From Methylomonas rapida (lineage in GTDB: Bacteria > Pseudomonadota > Gammaproteobacteria > Methylococcales > Methylomonadaceae), in contig NZ_CP113517.1 of assembly GCF_024360925.2 (NCBI RefSeq), positions 3,948,001-4,012,000 of the forward strand: DNA of 64,000 nucleotides, read 5' to 3'. The position numbers and the translations under genes are program-made. Under the pieces are notes generated by a model. The model ran no database searches, was not told the origin of the DNA, and saw nothing but the letters and a program-made list of their open reading frames with translations. Every line of letters starts with the position of its first letter. Within the stretch, counting starts at the first letter, position 1. Below are positions 54,802 to 63,952 of the stretch, in pieces.

Positions 54802-56811
54802 CTAGAAATTAATGGCTATTTCACCGTAGACCGATCTGCCGGGTGACGCGGGAATGGTATTGATGACCTTTCGATTAAACTCCGGATAATAAAACTTCTC
54901 GTCCAGCACGTTATCGAGATAAAAAGAAAAGGTAACCTGCTTAACATGCGAAATCCCTAACAATTTATCCAGACTATAATTCGTCTGGATGCTGAGATTA
55001 TGATAATCCTCGGCGGCTGGATTGACGGCCATGGCGGACGGCATGACCTTGGCCGCGCTAAAATAGGTATCAAAGGCGCTGATTTGCAACTCAGGTGTAA
55101 CGTCGAAACTCAAGCCGATTTTTGCCATATGATTGGGCATCTGAGTGGCATTGTTTTGCCCATCTCCCTTCTTATTGGTTTGAAACGTATAGGAACCTTT
55201 CCAGGACAAACGCTCGGTCAACCTGGCGTCGGCTTCGAATTCCAGACCTTCGAAGGTGGCGCTACCGGCATTGTTGTATTGTAAACGCTGCGGATCGGTA
55301 TTGGGCACCGGAACCCTAACAATTAGATTGCGCACCTCGCTTCTAAAGGCGGTTATGGAGGCCTGATAATCGTCGGCATGGTAAAAAAGCTGCGCATCCA
55401 TGGTATCGACCTGTTCTGGCTCTATGTTTCTGTTGCCCAGCACCACTGCGGATTGCGCGCCCAATTCCCCCGCGCTTGGCGCCCGATAGGCCTGATTGTA
55501 GAGCAGCTTGGCGCCAAACTCCGAGTTTATCTGATATACCAAGCCGGCCCGCCCGACCAGACCCGTAGTGGGCTCGCCATCATCCCAAATGCCTTCCGGC
55601 GTTTGTTTTAAGTTTTCATAATGATGATATTGCCCACCCAGGGTCAATTCCAAGTCATCCAGTAACGGATAACTTGCTTCTCCGTAAATGCTCGCTCTTA
55701 ACTGCGAATAAGGTTCCAAGGTATTGGGATTGGACTGTTGCTTTACCCCGCCGTCCTCCCAGGCAATCAAACCGCCCAGCGTGATATTCAATTTATCATC
55801 GAGGAACGTCAAATAATTGGTTTGTTCCAGCAAGATGTTGTCTTCGTATAAATCAGTGAGATAAGGCACGCCATTGACAGGTAAATCATAATTTTGCGTG
55901 AAATGGGTGTAAGTCAGATTAAGCGTGCCAAGCCAGTTGCTGGCGATTTGATTTTTATAGCCGGTATCGAAAAAGAATTTCCGATTCTAAATCGGCTGAC
56001 CTGAGCCAATGGGCACAGCTCCCCAATGGTTATGCTGATTGTTCACGACAAATAGATTGAAGTTGAAATCGCCCCACTCCCCCCACAGGCTGGCGCTAAT
56101 ATCTTCGCCGTCTTTACGAAAATTCGCCGGCTGCCCTTTTTCATCGATCGAGGAAGATAACCAGCCATCGCTGCCGCGATAGCGCACTGCCCCGGTAATG
56201 GCCGCATCATCGTTTTTCCAGGCAAATTCGCTTTCGGCCTGGCCGGTGTTGAAGCTACCGTAACGTCCGCGCACGGTAAACGCATTGTCCCGATGTTTTT
56301 TGGTCACGACATTGATCACGCCGGTAAAGGCATTGCTGCCGTAAAGCACGGAACCCGGCCCGCGTATCACTTCGATTTGTTCGATGTGGTGAATCGGAAA
56401 GTCGCGGAACATGGTTTCGTTCAAGCCGCCATAAGCGCTGTCGCGAATCGGCCTGCCGTTGATCAAAACCAGGGTATGGTTGTTGACATGGGTCAAGGCG
56501 TCGCCTCTGACGGCGGCAGTGCTATCCGACCAGATATACGTGCTGAGCATATAAATGCTGGTCACTCGATTCAGCAGGTCGGCCAGGGTATTGCCGCCGT
56601 ACCGCTTGATATCGTCTTCCGTCACCACGCTGACGATGCCGGCGGCGGTGTTTTTATCCTCTTTCTTTTTGGAAACCACCTCGACTTGTAAAATTTCCTG
56701 CAAAGACATGGCCTTAAGCTTGGAAACCGACAAATCTTCCTCGCCATGACTGATTGGCGCGTAGCCTTGCAAGCCGACAAAAATACCCACAGCCGATAAT
56801 AAACGCCGCAT
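54802..56811 (-). pseudogene. TonB-dependent receptor interrupted by an amber codon
   Basis: Outer-membrane receptor frame of about 670 codons. The start at 56811 gives a signal peptide (MRRLLSAVGIFVGLQGYAPI). The plug domain has EEILQ-type LQEILQVEVVSKKK, TLADLLNRVTSIYM, LINGRPIRDSAYGG and IEQIEVIRGPGSVLYGSNAF. The barrel follows and ends with the aromatic terminus YGEIAINF. At 55987-55989 a TAG follows VPIGSGQPI; the same frame continues at once with NRKFFFDTGYKNQIASNWLG and on to the end. One base change therefore splits the gene. It lies upstream of a yfiR-like gene and a hybrid kinase, together a likely ligand-sensing unit. Confidence 0.87.
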
Positions 56812-56862
56812 CACATCGATGAACTTATACGCAAACGTTACTCTGAAAGTAGCAAAAGGTGC

Positions 56863-56950
56863 GGTTGCTTGTTGGACAGGCGTCGGCGGCAAGGATGCCG
56901 ACGTCGAGCCTACATGGATGTATTCACGGCGGCCTGTCCGGCAAGCAACC
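56863..56950. repeat. 88-bp imperfect inverted repeat
   Basis: GGTTGCTTGTTGGACAGGC (56863-56881) and GCCTGTCCGGCAAGCAACC (56932-56950) are complementary apart from two positions. Inside, GTCGGC and GCCGAC (56882-56902) form a second hairpin. The symmetric nested layout without a gene points to a REP/MITE-type dispersed repeat in the 299-bp gap upstream of the TonB receptor. I see no other feature in 56812-57110. Confidence 0.6.
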
Positions 56951-57110
56951 GAACCCTGAGAGACTATTTTCATTTGCCGGGACGATAGCGCGCTAAGGTG
57001 ATTACACTGATGCATAAGCCGGAGGGGCCATCCGATAAAAGGGTTAGAGTCAAGTCAAACACGGTTTCAGTCGATCAAAGCGAAATCAAAATCGGCACCG
57101 ACAACCTATC

Positions 57111-59000
57111 TTATTGCTGCGCAAGTCGCTTCAGCCAGTCGGCAGCCAATTCAGGCTTGCTGAATAAATATCCCTGATGAATCACGTCACCACGCGCATT
57201 CAAAAAACTGGCTTGCTCCTCGGTTTCCACGCCTTCGGCGACCACTTGCAATTTCATGTGCTTGGCCACCGCTAGAATAGACTCGACCAAAGTGGCATCG
57301 TCGGGATTGATCGTCACGTCCTGCACGAACGAGCGATCGATTTTCAACTCCTGGATCGGCAACCGCTTGAGGTAGGCCAGCGACGAGTAGCCGGTACCAA
57401 AGTCATCCAGGGAAAAACGAATCCCCAATGCCGCCAATTCGATCATTTTGGCGATCACATCATTCATGTTGTGAATCAACAAATTTTCCGTGACTTCCAG
57501 CTTGAGATGCGTCGGGTCGGCTCCCGTCTCTGCCAGCAGATGCTTGATGCTGGCGGCGAAACGAGGCTGTCTGAATTGCTTCGGGCTGATATTGACCGAT
57601 AAAACAATCGAGCGCCCGGCTAAACCCTCGCAAGTCAAAAGCCGGCAAGCTTCCGTGAGCACCCAGCGCCCAATCTCGATAATCAAATCGGATTCTTCGG
57701 CGATGTGGATGAACGCAGTCGGCGAGATGAAACCGCGTTCCGGATGCTGCCAGCGCACCAAAGCCTCGGCACCCACAATGACACCGGCATTATTGACCTG
57801 GGATTGCAGGAACAACTTCAATTGCCCGCTGTGTACCGCCTGGCGCAATTCACGCTCGATCAAGAAATGGTTCTCGACGGATTTGCTCATGGAATGATCG
57901 AAAATGATGCTTTGATTGCCGCCCTCGGTCTTGGCGCGATGCATCGCCGTATCCACCCGCCTCAACACATCGCCCGTCGTATCGTCGGCATCCATGGGAA
58001 AAGATGCAATGCCAATACTGCTTGAAACCGTGATTTCCTCGGTATCGACCCGTAACGGGCGCGTGAGCGCGATTTGAATCTTTTCCGCCAACTGGTCGGC
58101 CAATACATCGATCGATGGCGAATTCTGCTTTGCCCGCACCAGCAAAATGGCAAACTCATCCGCCGACATGCGCGCCAGCATATCGCCCGCCTCCACCACG
58201 GAGTTGATACGCTCCGCCACGGCGCGCAACAGGACATCGCCCGAAGCGTGGCCGCGCGCATCGTTAAGAGTCTTGAAACGATCCAGGTTGAGCAATATCA
58301 GCGCGCCATCACACTGCGCCGCCTCGCACTTCGAAATGGCTTTGTCGATGCTTTCTATCAACAGCGATCGGTTGGGCAATGCCGTCAACGGATCATAATA
58401 GGCTAGCTGTTCGATGTTGAGCCTGCTTTTTTCCCGTTCTTCATAATCTTGAAAAAGCAGGGAAATCAGCATGGTTGCCAACGGATAAACCAAAAAGATG
58501 GTAGCGCCCAGTTCCTTGAATACCTGGTATCCCTTGTAATGCGGCAAAAACATGAAAATAGCCAACATCACGCCGTGCACCAAAAAACCGAACCCCAGCA
58601 AACTGAGCGGCCCCAAGTAATGCCCCGTCCTTTGCCTGATGAAATAGAACATGACACCCAAAGCTGCCGTGGCGAAGATGACCGAAATGCCAACGGGCGC
58701 GCCAATACCGCCTAGCCATAGCCTGTATACAGCCATTATCAGGGCGCTGAGAGTAGCCACCAAAGGGCCGCCAATCAGGCCGGCAACCGCCAAAAGCACC
58801 GATCTGCCGTCGAAAATGATGCCATCATTATCATAGTGAATCGGCGTCATCATCCCTAACACCCCCACCACGCCAAACATCAGGCCAAACAAAATCCGCT
58901 GGGAAAACAAACTTTTGTTCAGATGGGCAAGCATTACGGGATACATGGCGGCCAATGCCACCAGAAGCGCTGTGTTCTTGATTAATTCAACGATGATCAC
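57111..59000 (-). CDS. membrane GGDEF-EAL protein with LytS-type 5TM sensor
   Basis: Signalling protein of 629 residues. The N-terminal ~190 residues form a 5TMR-LYT-type membrane sensor (QRILFGLMFGVVGVLGMMTP, GRSVLLAVAGLIGGPLVATL, MAVYRLWLGGIGAPVGISVI). The GGDEF domain has the signature changed to SADEF (ARMSADEFAILL), so it is probably not a cyclase. The EAL domain looks active: GAEALVRWQHP, NISPKQF, EVTENLL, DDFGTGYSSLAYLKRLP, KIDRSF and EGVET. The net role is probably c-di-GMP hydrolysis driven by a membrane signal. The start is a GTG at 59000 with no strong ribosome site. Confidence 0.88.
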   Translation of the reverse strand: MIIVELIKNTALLVALAAMYPVMLAHLNKSLFSQRILFGLMFGVVGVLGMMTPIHYDNDGIIFDGRSVLLAVAGLIGGPLVATLSALIMAVYRLWLGGIGAPVGISVIFATAALGVMFYFIRQRTGHYLGPLSLLGFGFLVHGVMLAIFMFLPHYKGYQVFKELGATIFLVYPLATMLISLLFQDYEEREKSRLNIEQLAYYDPLTALPNRSLLIESIDKAISKCEAAQCDGALILLNLDRFKTLNDARGHASGDVLLRAVAERINSVVEAGDMLARMSADEFAILLVRAKQNSPSIDVLADQLAEKIQIALTRPLRVDTEEITVSSSIGIASFPMDADDTTGDVLRRVDTAMHRAKTEGGNQSIIFDHSMSKSVENHFLIERELRQAVHSGQLKLFLQSQVNNAGVIVGAEALVRWQHPERGFISPTAFIHIAEESDLIIEIGRWVLTEACRLLTCEGLAGRSIVLSVNISPKQFRQPRFAASIKHLLAETGADPTHLKLEVTENLLIHNMNDVIAKMIELAALGIRFSLDDFGTGYSSLAYLKRLPIQELKIDRSFVQDVTINPDDATLVESILAVAKHMKLQVVAEGVETEEQASFLNARGDVIHQGYLFSKPELAADWLKRLAQQ

Positions 59001-59413
59001 GCAAGACCCGCATTAGTGATTCGAAAAAACCAACACACCTGCATGACATTTGTTGTCGGTTGATAGTAGACAAATTATCCATCCTCGCTGGGGACATTTT
59101 TTTGAATCGTAGGCTATCAGTGTTTTGCCTGTGTTTCAAACCAGACCCCAAATTCAATCACGAGCAAACCGCGGCGTCTTGTTCCCGTCGTCGAGTAAGG
59201 CGAGCCCCCTAAAACTCATCTCCATTTAACTTTAATAAAGGAGATTAAACGGTTGTTTATATTGAAGCTATTGATTTCATTCACATTCCAAGCCTGAACA
59301 CCCCGTAAAAGTGCTATTGAGTTTTGCTTCATTAGTGGCAAACTGTCTTGCATCCGTCCCACTCAACTATAAAAATTGGTCAAAAAACCACGTGGCCGGA
59401 TGAGGAGAGTGAT
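59001..59413. other. 413-bp intergenic region, nothing firm
   Basis: This AT-rich gap between divergent genes holds no gene of normal size. AAAGGAG near 59236-59242 is followed by a TTG that opens a 14-codon frame (MFILKLLISFTFQA), which is too little to claim. Promoters for both neighbours must lie here, but I cannot place them with confidence. Confidence 0.4.
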
Positions 59414-59542
59414 ATGAAAATAGTAACTGTACTGATAGTAGTCGGCTTGGGTTATGGTTTTGTGCGTCTCATAACCGGCGTCATCAAAGAGCTGGCGGAA
59501 ATTGCCGCCGAAGCATGGCACAGCGGAGAAACCGGCCGGTAA
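59414..59542 (+). CDS. 42-residue single-helix membrane protein
   Basis: A small protein starting MKIVTVLIVVGLGYGFVRLI with one membrane helix, then an amphipathic segment (GVIKELAEIAAEAWHSGETG). GAGGAGAG lies 6 bases before the ATG at 59414, which is why I prefer it to a longer frame from 59348. Small proteins of this kind often regulate larger membrane proteins, but its partner and role are unknown. It is convergent with the molybdenum hydroxylase gene. Confidence 0.6.
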   Translation: MKIVTVLIVVGLGYGFVRLITGVIKELAEIAAEAWHSGETGR

Positions 59543-59577
59543 TCTGGGCTGATTGAAACCGCCAAATCGACTCGAGC

Positions 59578-59619
59578 CCGCATGGAAGCTCTTGGCGCAA
59601 AGCCAGGAACTCCATGCGG
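59578..59619. terminator. hairpin between convergent genes
   Basis: CCGCATGGA (59578-59586) pairs exactly with TCCATGCGG (59611-59619), and partly matching inner arms (CTCTTGGC and GCCAGGAA) extend the stem around GCAAA. It lies in the 104-bp space between two converging genes, a suitable place for a two-way terminator, although no long T-run follows. Confidence 0.4.
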
Positions 59620-59646
59620 CAATTTGATTGCAAATCCAGCCTTAGC

Positions 59647-62004
59647 CTAATCCTTGCGCAACTGATCCCGTATCGGCAATTGCCGGATGCGCTGACCGGT
59701 AGCGGCAAAAATCGCATTGCACAACGCCGGCGCGATGGGCGGCACGCCGGGTTCGCCGACGCCACCGAGCGGCGTGTCGTATTCGGTGGGCGCCAGCAGA
59801 TGCACGCGGATGTCGCGCGGCGCATCATCGATGCGGGTCAGCTGATAGGCATGAAAGTTATCCTCCACTACCGCACCCTCTTTAAAGCTGATTTCCCCCA
59901 AAGTCGCCAAACTGACCCCCATGATGCAGGCGCCTTCCAATTGCGAGCGAATGCGTTCCGGGTTGACCTGGGGACCACAGTCCACGGCAATGTCGACGCG
60001 CGGAATCGTCACTACCCCTTCCTCGTCAACCATCACTTCCAAAACCACCGCAACATAAGTGACGAAACTGTAATGCGCCGCCAGGCCCAAGCCCCCGCCT
60101 TTAGGCAAGTTACGCCCCCAACCGGCTTCGCGCGTGGCCGTTTCGATCACACGCCGCAAGCGCCCGGTATCGAGCGGATATAACTCGGGCGATTCCCCTT
60201 GATTCCAGTTGTCTCCCAAGCTGCGTGGATCGATACGGCGCGGCGGGCCGATCAAATCCAGCAAATAGTCTTTATGATCCCGTCCCGCGGCGGCGGCCAG
60301 TTCGGCGACGAAGGATTGAATGGCAAAGGCGCGCGGAATATTCGACACCGAACGAAACCAGCCGATGCGGGTATGCGCCTCGGCTTCCGGGTTTTCGACC
60401 CGCAGATTGGGAATCGAAAACGGCACATTGAGCACGCCCATGCCCAACTCGGCCGGCATTTGATGCTTGCTGTCCGGCCCGAACGTCGATGCAATGCTGG
60501 GCGCCACGGTTCTATGCAACCAGGCCAGCGGCTTGCCTTGCGCATCCAGCCCCGCCTCGATACGCTCGACCGACACGGTGTGAAAATATGAATGCCGCAA
60601 GTCGTCTTCCCGGGTCCAGGTCAGCTTGACCGGACTGCCTTTCATGGCCTTGGACAGCAAGGCCGCTTCGATGAGGTAATCGGGCTTGGATTTGCGGCCA
60701 AAACCGCCGCCCAGCAAGGTGACGTGCACGGTGACCTTATCTTCGGACAATTTCAGCCATTTGGCGACGCGCTCCCGCGAGGCTTGCGGCGCCTGCGTAC
60801 AGGCCCACACTTCGCAATGACCATTGACGATGCGGGCGGTGGCCGCGGGCGGCTCCATCGGCGCTTGGGCCAGATGCGGCGCGTAATATTCGGCTTCCAC
60901 GCGTTTGGCGGCCGTCTCGAAGGCGGCATCGACATCGCCGTCGTTACGCACCACCTTGCCCGGCTGACGGGCGGCCGCTTCCATTTCGGCCCTGAACTTC
61001 ATCGAGTCGTAGGCCGCATGCGGGCCGTGATCCCATTCGATTTTTAGTGCATTACGCCCTTGAATCGCCGCCCAGGTATGCCTCGCAATTACGGCAATGC
61101 CGCCGAGTGGATTGAAATCGGCCGGCGGCGGGCTGCTTTCCAGCTCCACCACCTTGACGACGCCGGGCACTTTCAGCGCGGCAGTGGCATCGTAACGCGC
61201 AACCTTGCCTCCGAACACCGGCGGCCGCGCGATCACGGCGTAATACATGCCGTCCAGGCGCGTGTCTATCCCATACTGACCGCGGCCAGAAACGATATCG
61301 AGACCGTCATAAATCTTCAATTCGCCCTTGCCGATATATCGAAATTCCGCCGACGGTTTCAGACGCAAGGTTTCGCGCGCCGGCACCGGCAATTTGGCCG
61401 CCGCCGTCGCCAGTTCGCCATAACTCAAGGTGCGGCCGGAGGCGGGATGCACGATGCGGTGCAATTCGGCCTTGACCTCCTGCACCGGCACTTGCCATTG
61501 GGCAGCGGCCGCGGCTTCCAACATGTGCCGCGCGGCCGCGCCAACCCGGCGCATCGGCATGAAAAAATGCCGCATGCTGCGGGAACCATCCGTATCCTGA
61601 TTGCCGTATTTCTTCTCGTCGCCCGGCGCCTGCTCGACGCGGACATTCAGCCAGTTGGCCTCCATCTCATCCGCCACCACCATGGGCAGACTGGTACGTA
61701 CTCCCTGCCCCATTTCAGAACGATGACAGACTATCGTCACCGTACCGTCTTCGGCAATGGCGACGAATACCAGCGGATTGTCCACCCAGCCGTGCGGCAT
61801 CGCATCGGCGCCGTATTTAGTCGAATCACCGGAACTCGTCGTTTCATCCGCTCGAATCAGGCTTGGAAAACCGGCCACCAACACGAATCCGGTCAGCGCC
61901 ATGTCCTTCAAAAAACTGCGCCGGCTGACATTGACAATGCTGAACTGAGCCTCGGTGTCAGCGGATACAACGCTCAGGTCGAGCAAATCGCTGGGCTTTT
62001 TCAT
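59647..62004 (-). CDS. molybdenum hydroxylase large subunit, Tat-exported (IorB-like)
   Basis: Molybdopterin-binding subunit of a xanthine-dehydrogenase-family aldehyde or isoquinoline oxidoreductase; 785 residues from the ATG at 62004. The N-terminus has a twin-arginine signal, VSRRSFLKDMALTGF, so the enzyme should be exported folded. Cofactor-binding stretches include VCHRSEMGQGVRTSLPMVVA, VTLLGGGFGRKSKPDYLIEA and VDIAVDCGPQVNPERIRSQL, and the expected catalytic Glu position lies near GGVGEPGVPPIAPALCNAIF. The layout of the family matches IorB-type enzymes, which pass electrons through the 2Fe-2S subunit to cytochromes. Its substrate cannot be predicted. Confidence 0.88.
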   Translation of the reverse strand: MKKPSDLLDLSVVSADTEAQFSIVNVSRRSFLKDMALTGFVLVAGFPSLIRADETTSSGDSTKYGADAMPHGWVDNPLVFVAIAEDGTVTIVCHRSEMGQGVRTSLPMVVADEMEANWLNVRVEQAPGDEKKYGNQDTDGSRSMRHFFMPMRRVGAAARHMLEAAAAAQWQVPVQEVKAELHRIVHPASGRTLSYGELATAAAKLPVPARETLRLKPSAEFRYIGKGELKIYDGLDIVSGRGQYGIDTRLDGMYYAVIARPPVFGGKVARYDATAALKVPGVVKVVELESSPPPADFNPLGGIAVIARHTWAAIQGRNALKIEWDHGPHAAYDSMKFRAEMEAAARQPGKVVRNDGDVDAAFETAAKRVEAEYYAPHLAQAPMEPPAATARIVNGHCEVWACTQAPQASRERVAKWLKLSEDKVTVHVTLLGGGFGRKSKPDYLIEAALLSKAMKGSPVKLTWTREDDLRHSYFHTVSVERIEAGLDAQGKPLAWLHRTVAPSIASTFGPDSKHQMPAELGMGVLNVPFSIPNLRVENPEAEAHTRIGWFRSVSNIPRAFAIQSFVAELAAAAGRDHKDYLLDLIGPPRRIDPRSLGDNWNQGESPELYPLDTGRLRRVIETATREAGWGRNLPKGGGLGLAAHYSFVTYVAVVLEVMVDEEGVVTIPRVDIAVDCGPQVNPERIRSQLEGACIMGVSLATLGEISFKEGAVVEDNFHAYQLTRIDDAPRDIRVHLLAPTEYDTPLGGVGEPGVPPIAPALCNAIFAATGQRIRQLPIRDQLRKD

Positions 62005-62468
62005 GACGAGACCTCCGTCGAACCTGCCACCTGTTTGATAGCGGCCCGAATACGCGGATACGTGCCGCAGCGGCAGAGATTGCCGCTCATGGCCTTGTCG
62101 ATATCGGCATCCGTGGGCTTTGGCGTATGCTTGAGCAAGGCCGTGGCTGCCATCACCTGTCCCGGCTGGCAATAGCCGCATTGCGGTACATTCACGCTGA
62201 GCCAGGCATCCTGTACTTTTTTGCCGATCTCGTCCTGGTCGATGGCCTCTATCGTGACGATTTGCTTGTCGACGACGGCGGAAATGGGCGTCACGCAGGC
62301 GCGAATGGCCTCGCCATTGGCATGCACAGTACAAACACCGCAGGCCGAAATGCCGCAACCGAATTTAGTCCCCGTCAGCCCCAAATAATCGCGTAGCGCC
62401 CAAAGCAATGGCGTATCGGAGGGGAGATCGATCTGGCGGCGCAAACCGTTGATATTGAGCGTAAACAT
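62001..62468 (-). CDS. molybdenum hydroxylase 2Fe-2S subunit (IorA-like)
   Basis: Electron-transfer subunit of 155 residues carrying two 2Fe-2S clusters. The plant-type site is GTKFGCGISACGVCTVHANG with a fourth Cys in IRACVTPI; the second helical-domain cluster is in QCGYCQPGQV and GNLCRCGTYPRI. It has no signal peptide, so it probably leaves the cell bound to the Tat-carrying large subunit. GGAGGAAT precedes the ATG at 62468, and the stop overlaps the large-subunit start by four bases. Confidence 0.92.
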   Translation of the reverse strand: MFTLNINGLRRQIDLPSDTPLLWALRDYLGLTGTKFGCGISACGVCTVHANGEAIRACVTPISAVVDKQIVTIEAIDQDEIGKKVQDAWLSVNVPQCGYCQPGQVMAATALLKHTPKPTDADIDKAMSGNLCRCGTYPRIRAAIKQVAGSTEVSS

Positions 62469-62576
62469 CGGGTATTCCTCCTGCCGGCCGGCAAAAGTCA
62501 AAGGCATTTTCAGTCAATGCCTGCAAATTGGTGTTCGAATACTACACGGCCAACAGCAGGCGGTAAAGGCAAGTCT

Positions 62577-63365
62577 TCAGGGGGTTACCGCGCTCAAGGG
62601 CTGTCCATGGCCGCCGCGCCTGATCATGATCATCTCACTGACAATGGACAAGGCAATTTCCTCCGGCAGCTTACCGCCCAAGCCCAGCCCGGCGGGGGCG
62701 CGAACCCGAGCCAGACTGTCTTGGGAAAATCCTTCTTGCGCCAGCCGGTTCAAAACCAGTTGCGCCCTTTTACGGCTGGAAACCAGCGCAATATAGACAG
62801 CATCGGACTGTAACGCTTGCGTCAGCGCTTCATAATCCCCCTTGTGATGCGTGGCGATGACAACGAAATCGCCGGCTTGCGGCCGTAATTGCCGATAGCG
62901 CTGATCGTCGTTGATGACCTGGCAAGCCATGGGGAAACTTTCCATGCACGCTTGCGGATCGTCGACGCTAATGTCAAACCCCAAACGAAAAGCGAATTCA
63001 GCCAGACTCTCGACGATGCGACCATGCCCCATCAACCACAACATGGGCTTGGGCAGCACAGGCTCGACATAAACCCGCATGTGACCGCCGCAGGGCATGC
63101 CGGCACCAAAAATTTCGTCGGTCAAATCGATGTCGATCACCTTCGGCTCCCCTGTCGCAAAACATTCAATGGCGGCTCGAGACACCATGGACTGCGCGCA
63201 ACCACCGCCGATCCAGCCGGCGACGACTTTCCCGGTTTGATCTATCAGCGCCTTAGCCGCCGGTTTGGCCGACGAGGAACCGATGATTTCCACGACGGTA
63301 GCCACGGCATGAGGCCTGCGGTTTTTCTGGAGGCTGAGCTGTAGTTCCAGGATATCCAAGGTCAC
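62577..63365 (-). CDS. XdhC-family molybdenum cofactor insertion protein
   Basis: Protein of 262 residues that receives and sulphurates molybdenum cofactor before insertion into hydroxylases. The XdhC/CoxI N-terminal part has SSAKPAAKALIDQTGKVVAG and WIGGGCAQSMVSRAA; the Rossmann-like C-terminal part has LWLMGHGRIVESLAEFAFRL, DFVVIATHHKGDYEAL and VRAPAGLGLGGKLPEEIALS. It is encoded just upstream of the hydroxylase subunits and overlaps the preceding nucleotidyltransferase gene, consistent with a dedicated maturation factor. Confidence 0.9.
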   Translation of the reverse strand: MTLDILELQLSLQKNRRPHAVATVVEIIGSSSAKPAAKALIDQTGKVVAGWIGGGCAQSMVSRAAIECFATGEPKVIDIDLTDEIFGAGMPCGGHMRVYVEPVLPKPMLWLMGHGRIVESLAEFAFRLGFDISVDDPQACMESFPMACQVINDDQRYRQLRPQAGDFVVIATHHKGDYEALTQALQSDAVYIALVSSRKRAQLVLNRLAQEGFSQDSLARVRAPAGLGLGGKLPEEIALSIVSEMIMIRRGGHGQPLSAVTP

Positions 63366-63952
63366 AAGAATCGTTTGCCGTTTCGTTTGTTCAAATCATT
63401 TGGCTGGTCTATGTCCAGCAATATACCCGGATCATCGCATGGCAACAGCCGAAGCTGAGCGCCGTGTGCCTGAATGACCGATTTTGCCCCCACGTCGCCG
63501 GTCAATCCCTGCAACGGCTGGCGCAACGCTCCCGCGAAACCAACCGGATGCCCGCGCTGACCTTGCCAACTAGGCGCTGCGATCGTCGCTCCGGCTCGCA
63601 AGGCATCGGTTACCCTGACGATGGTCGAGGGCTCTATCCAAGGCATGTCGGCCAAAGCCACCACCCAGCCCAACGCATCGGCGGAAGCCTGAACAGCAAA
63701 AGCCAGGCTTGCCCCCATGCCCAACCCGGCATCGTCACAGACGTGCACGCTAGCACCTTCATCGCGCAATCTTTCGGCCAGTACATCGCTTCCCGACCGC
63801 ACCACCGCCAGCACCTGATCCGTGCCGAGCAATAAGTTACGGCAGGCGCGCACCGCTACCGCTTCGCCCTCCGTCAAAGGTTGCAGCAATTTGTCGGCGC
63901 CGAAGCGGGTACTGGCACCGGCGGCCAGCAGAATACCAACGACAAGCGACAT
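63362..63952 (-). CDS. MobA/MocA-like molybdenum cofactor nucleotidyltransferase
   Basis: NTP-transferase-fold protein of 196 residues. The nucleotide-binding start is VVGILLAAGASTRFGADKLL, and WVVALADMPWIEPSTI and GHPVGFAGALRQPLQGLTGD follow. MocA attaches CMP to molybdopterin for hydroxylases of the xanthine dehydrogenase family, so a MocA-like role suits this operon better than MobA. The ATG at 63952 is preferred; a TTG three codons upstream is the alternative. It is the first gene of the leftward operon seen in the window. Confidence 0.85.
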   Translation of the reverse strand: MSLVVGILLAAGASTRFGADKLLQPLTEGEAVAVRACRNLLLGTDQVLAVVRSGSDVLAERLRDEGASVHVCDDAGLGMGASLAFAVQASADALGWVVALADMPWIEPSTIVRVTDALRAGATIAAPSWQGQRGHPVGFAGALRQPLQGLTGDVGAKSVIQAHGAQLRLLPCDDPGILLDIDQPNDLNKRNGKRFL

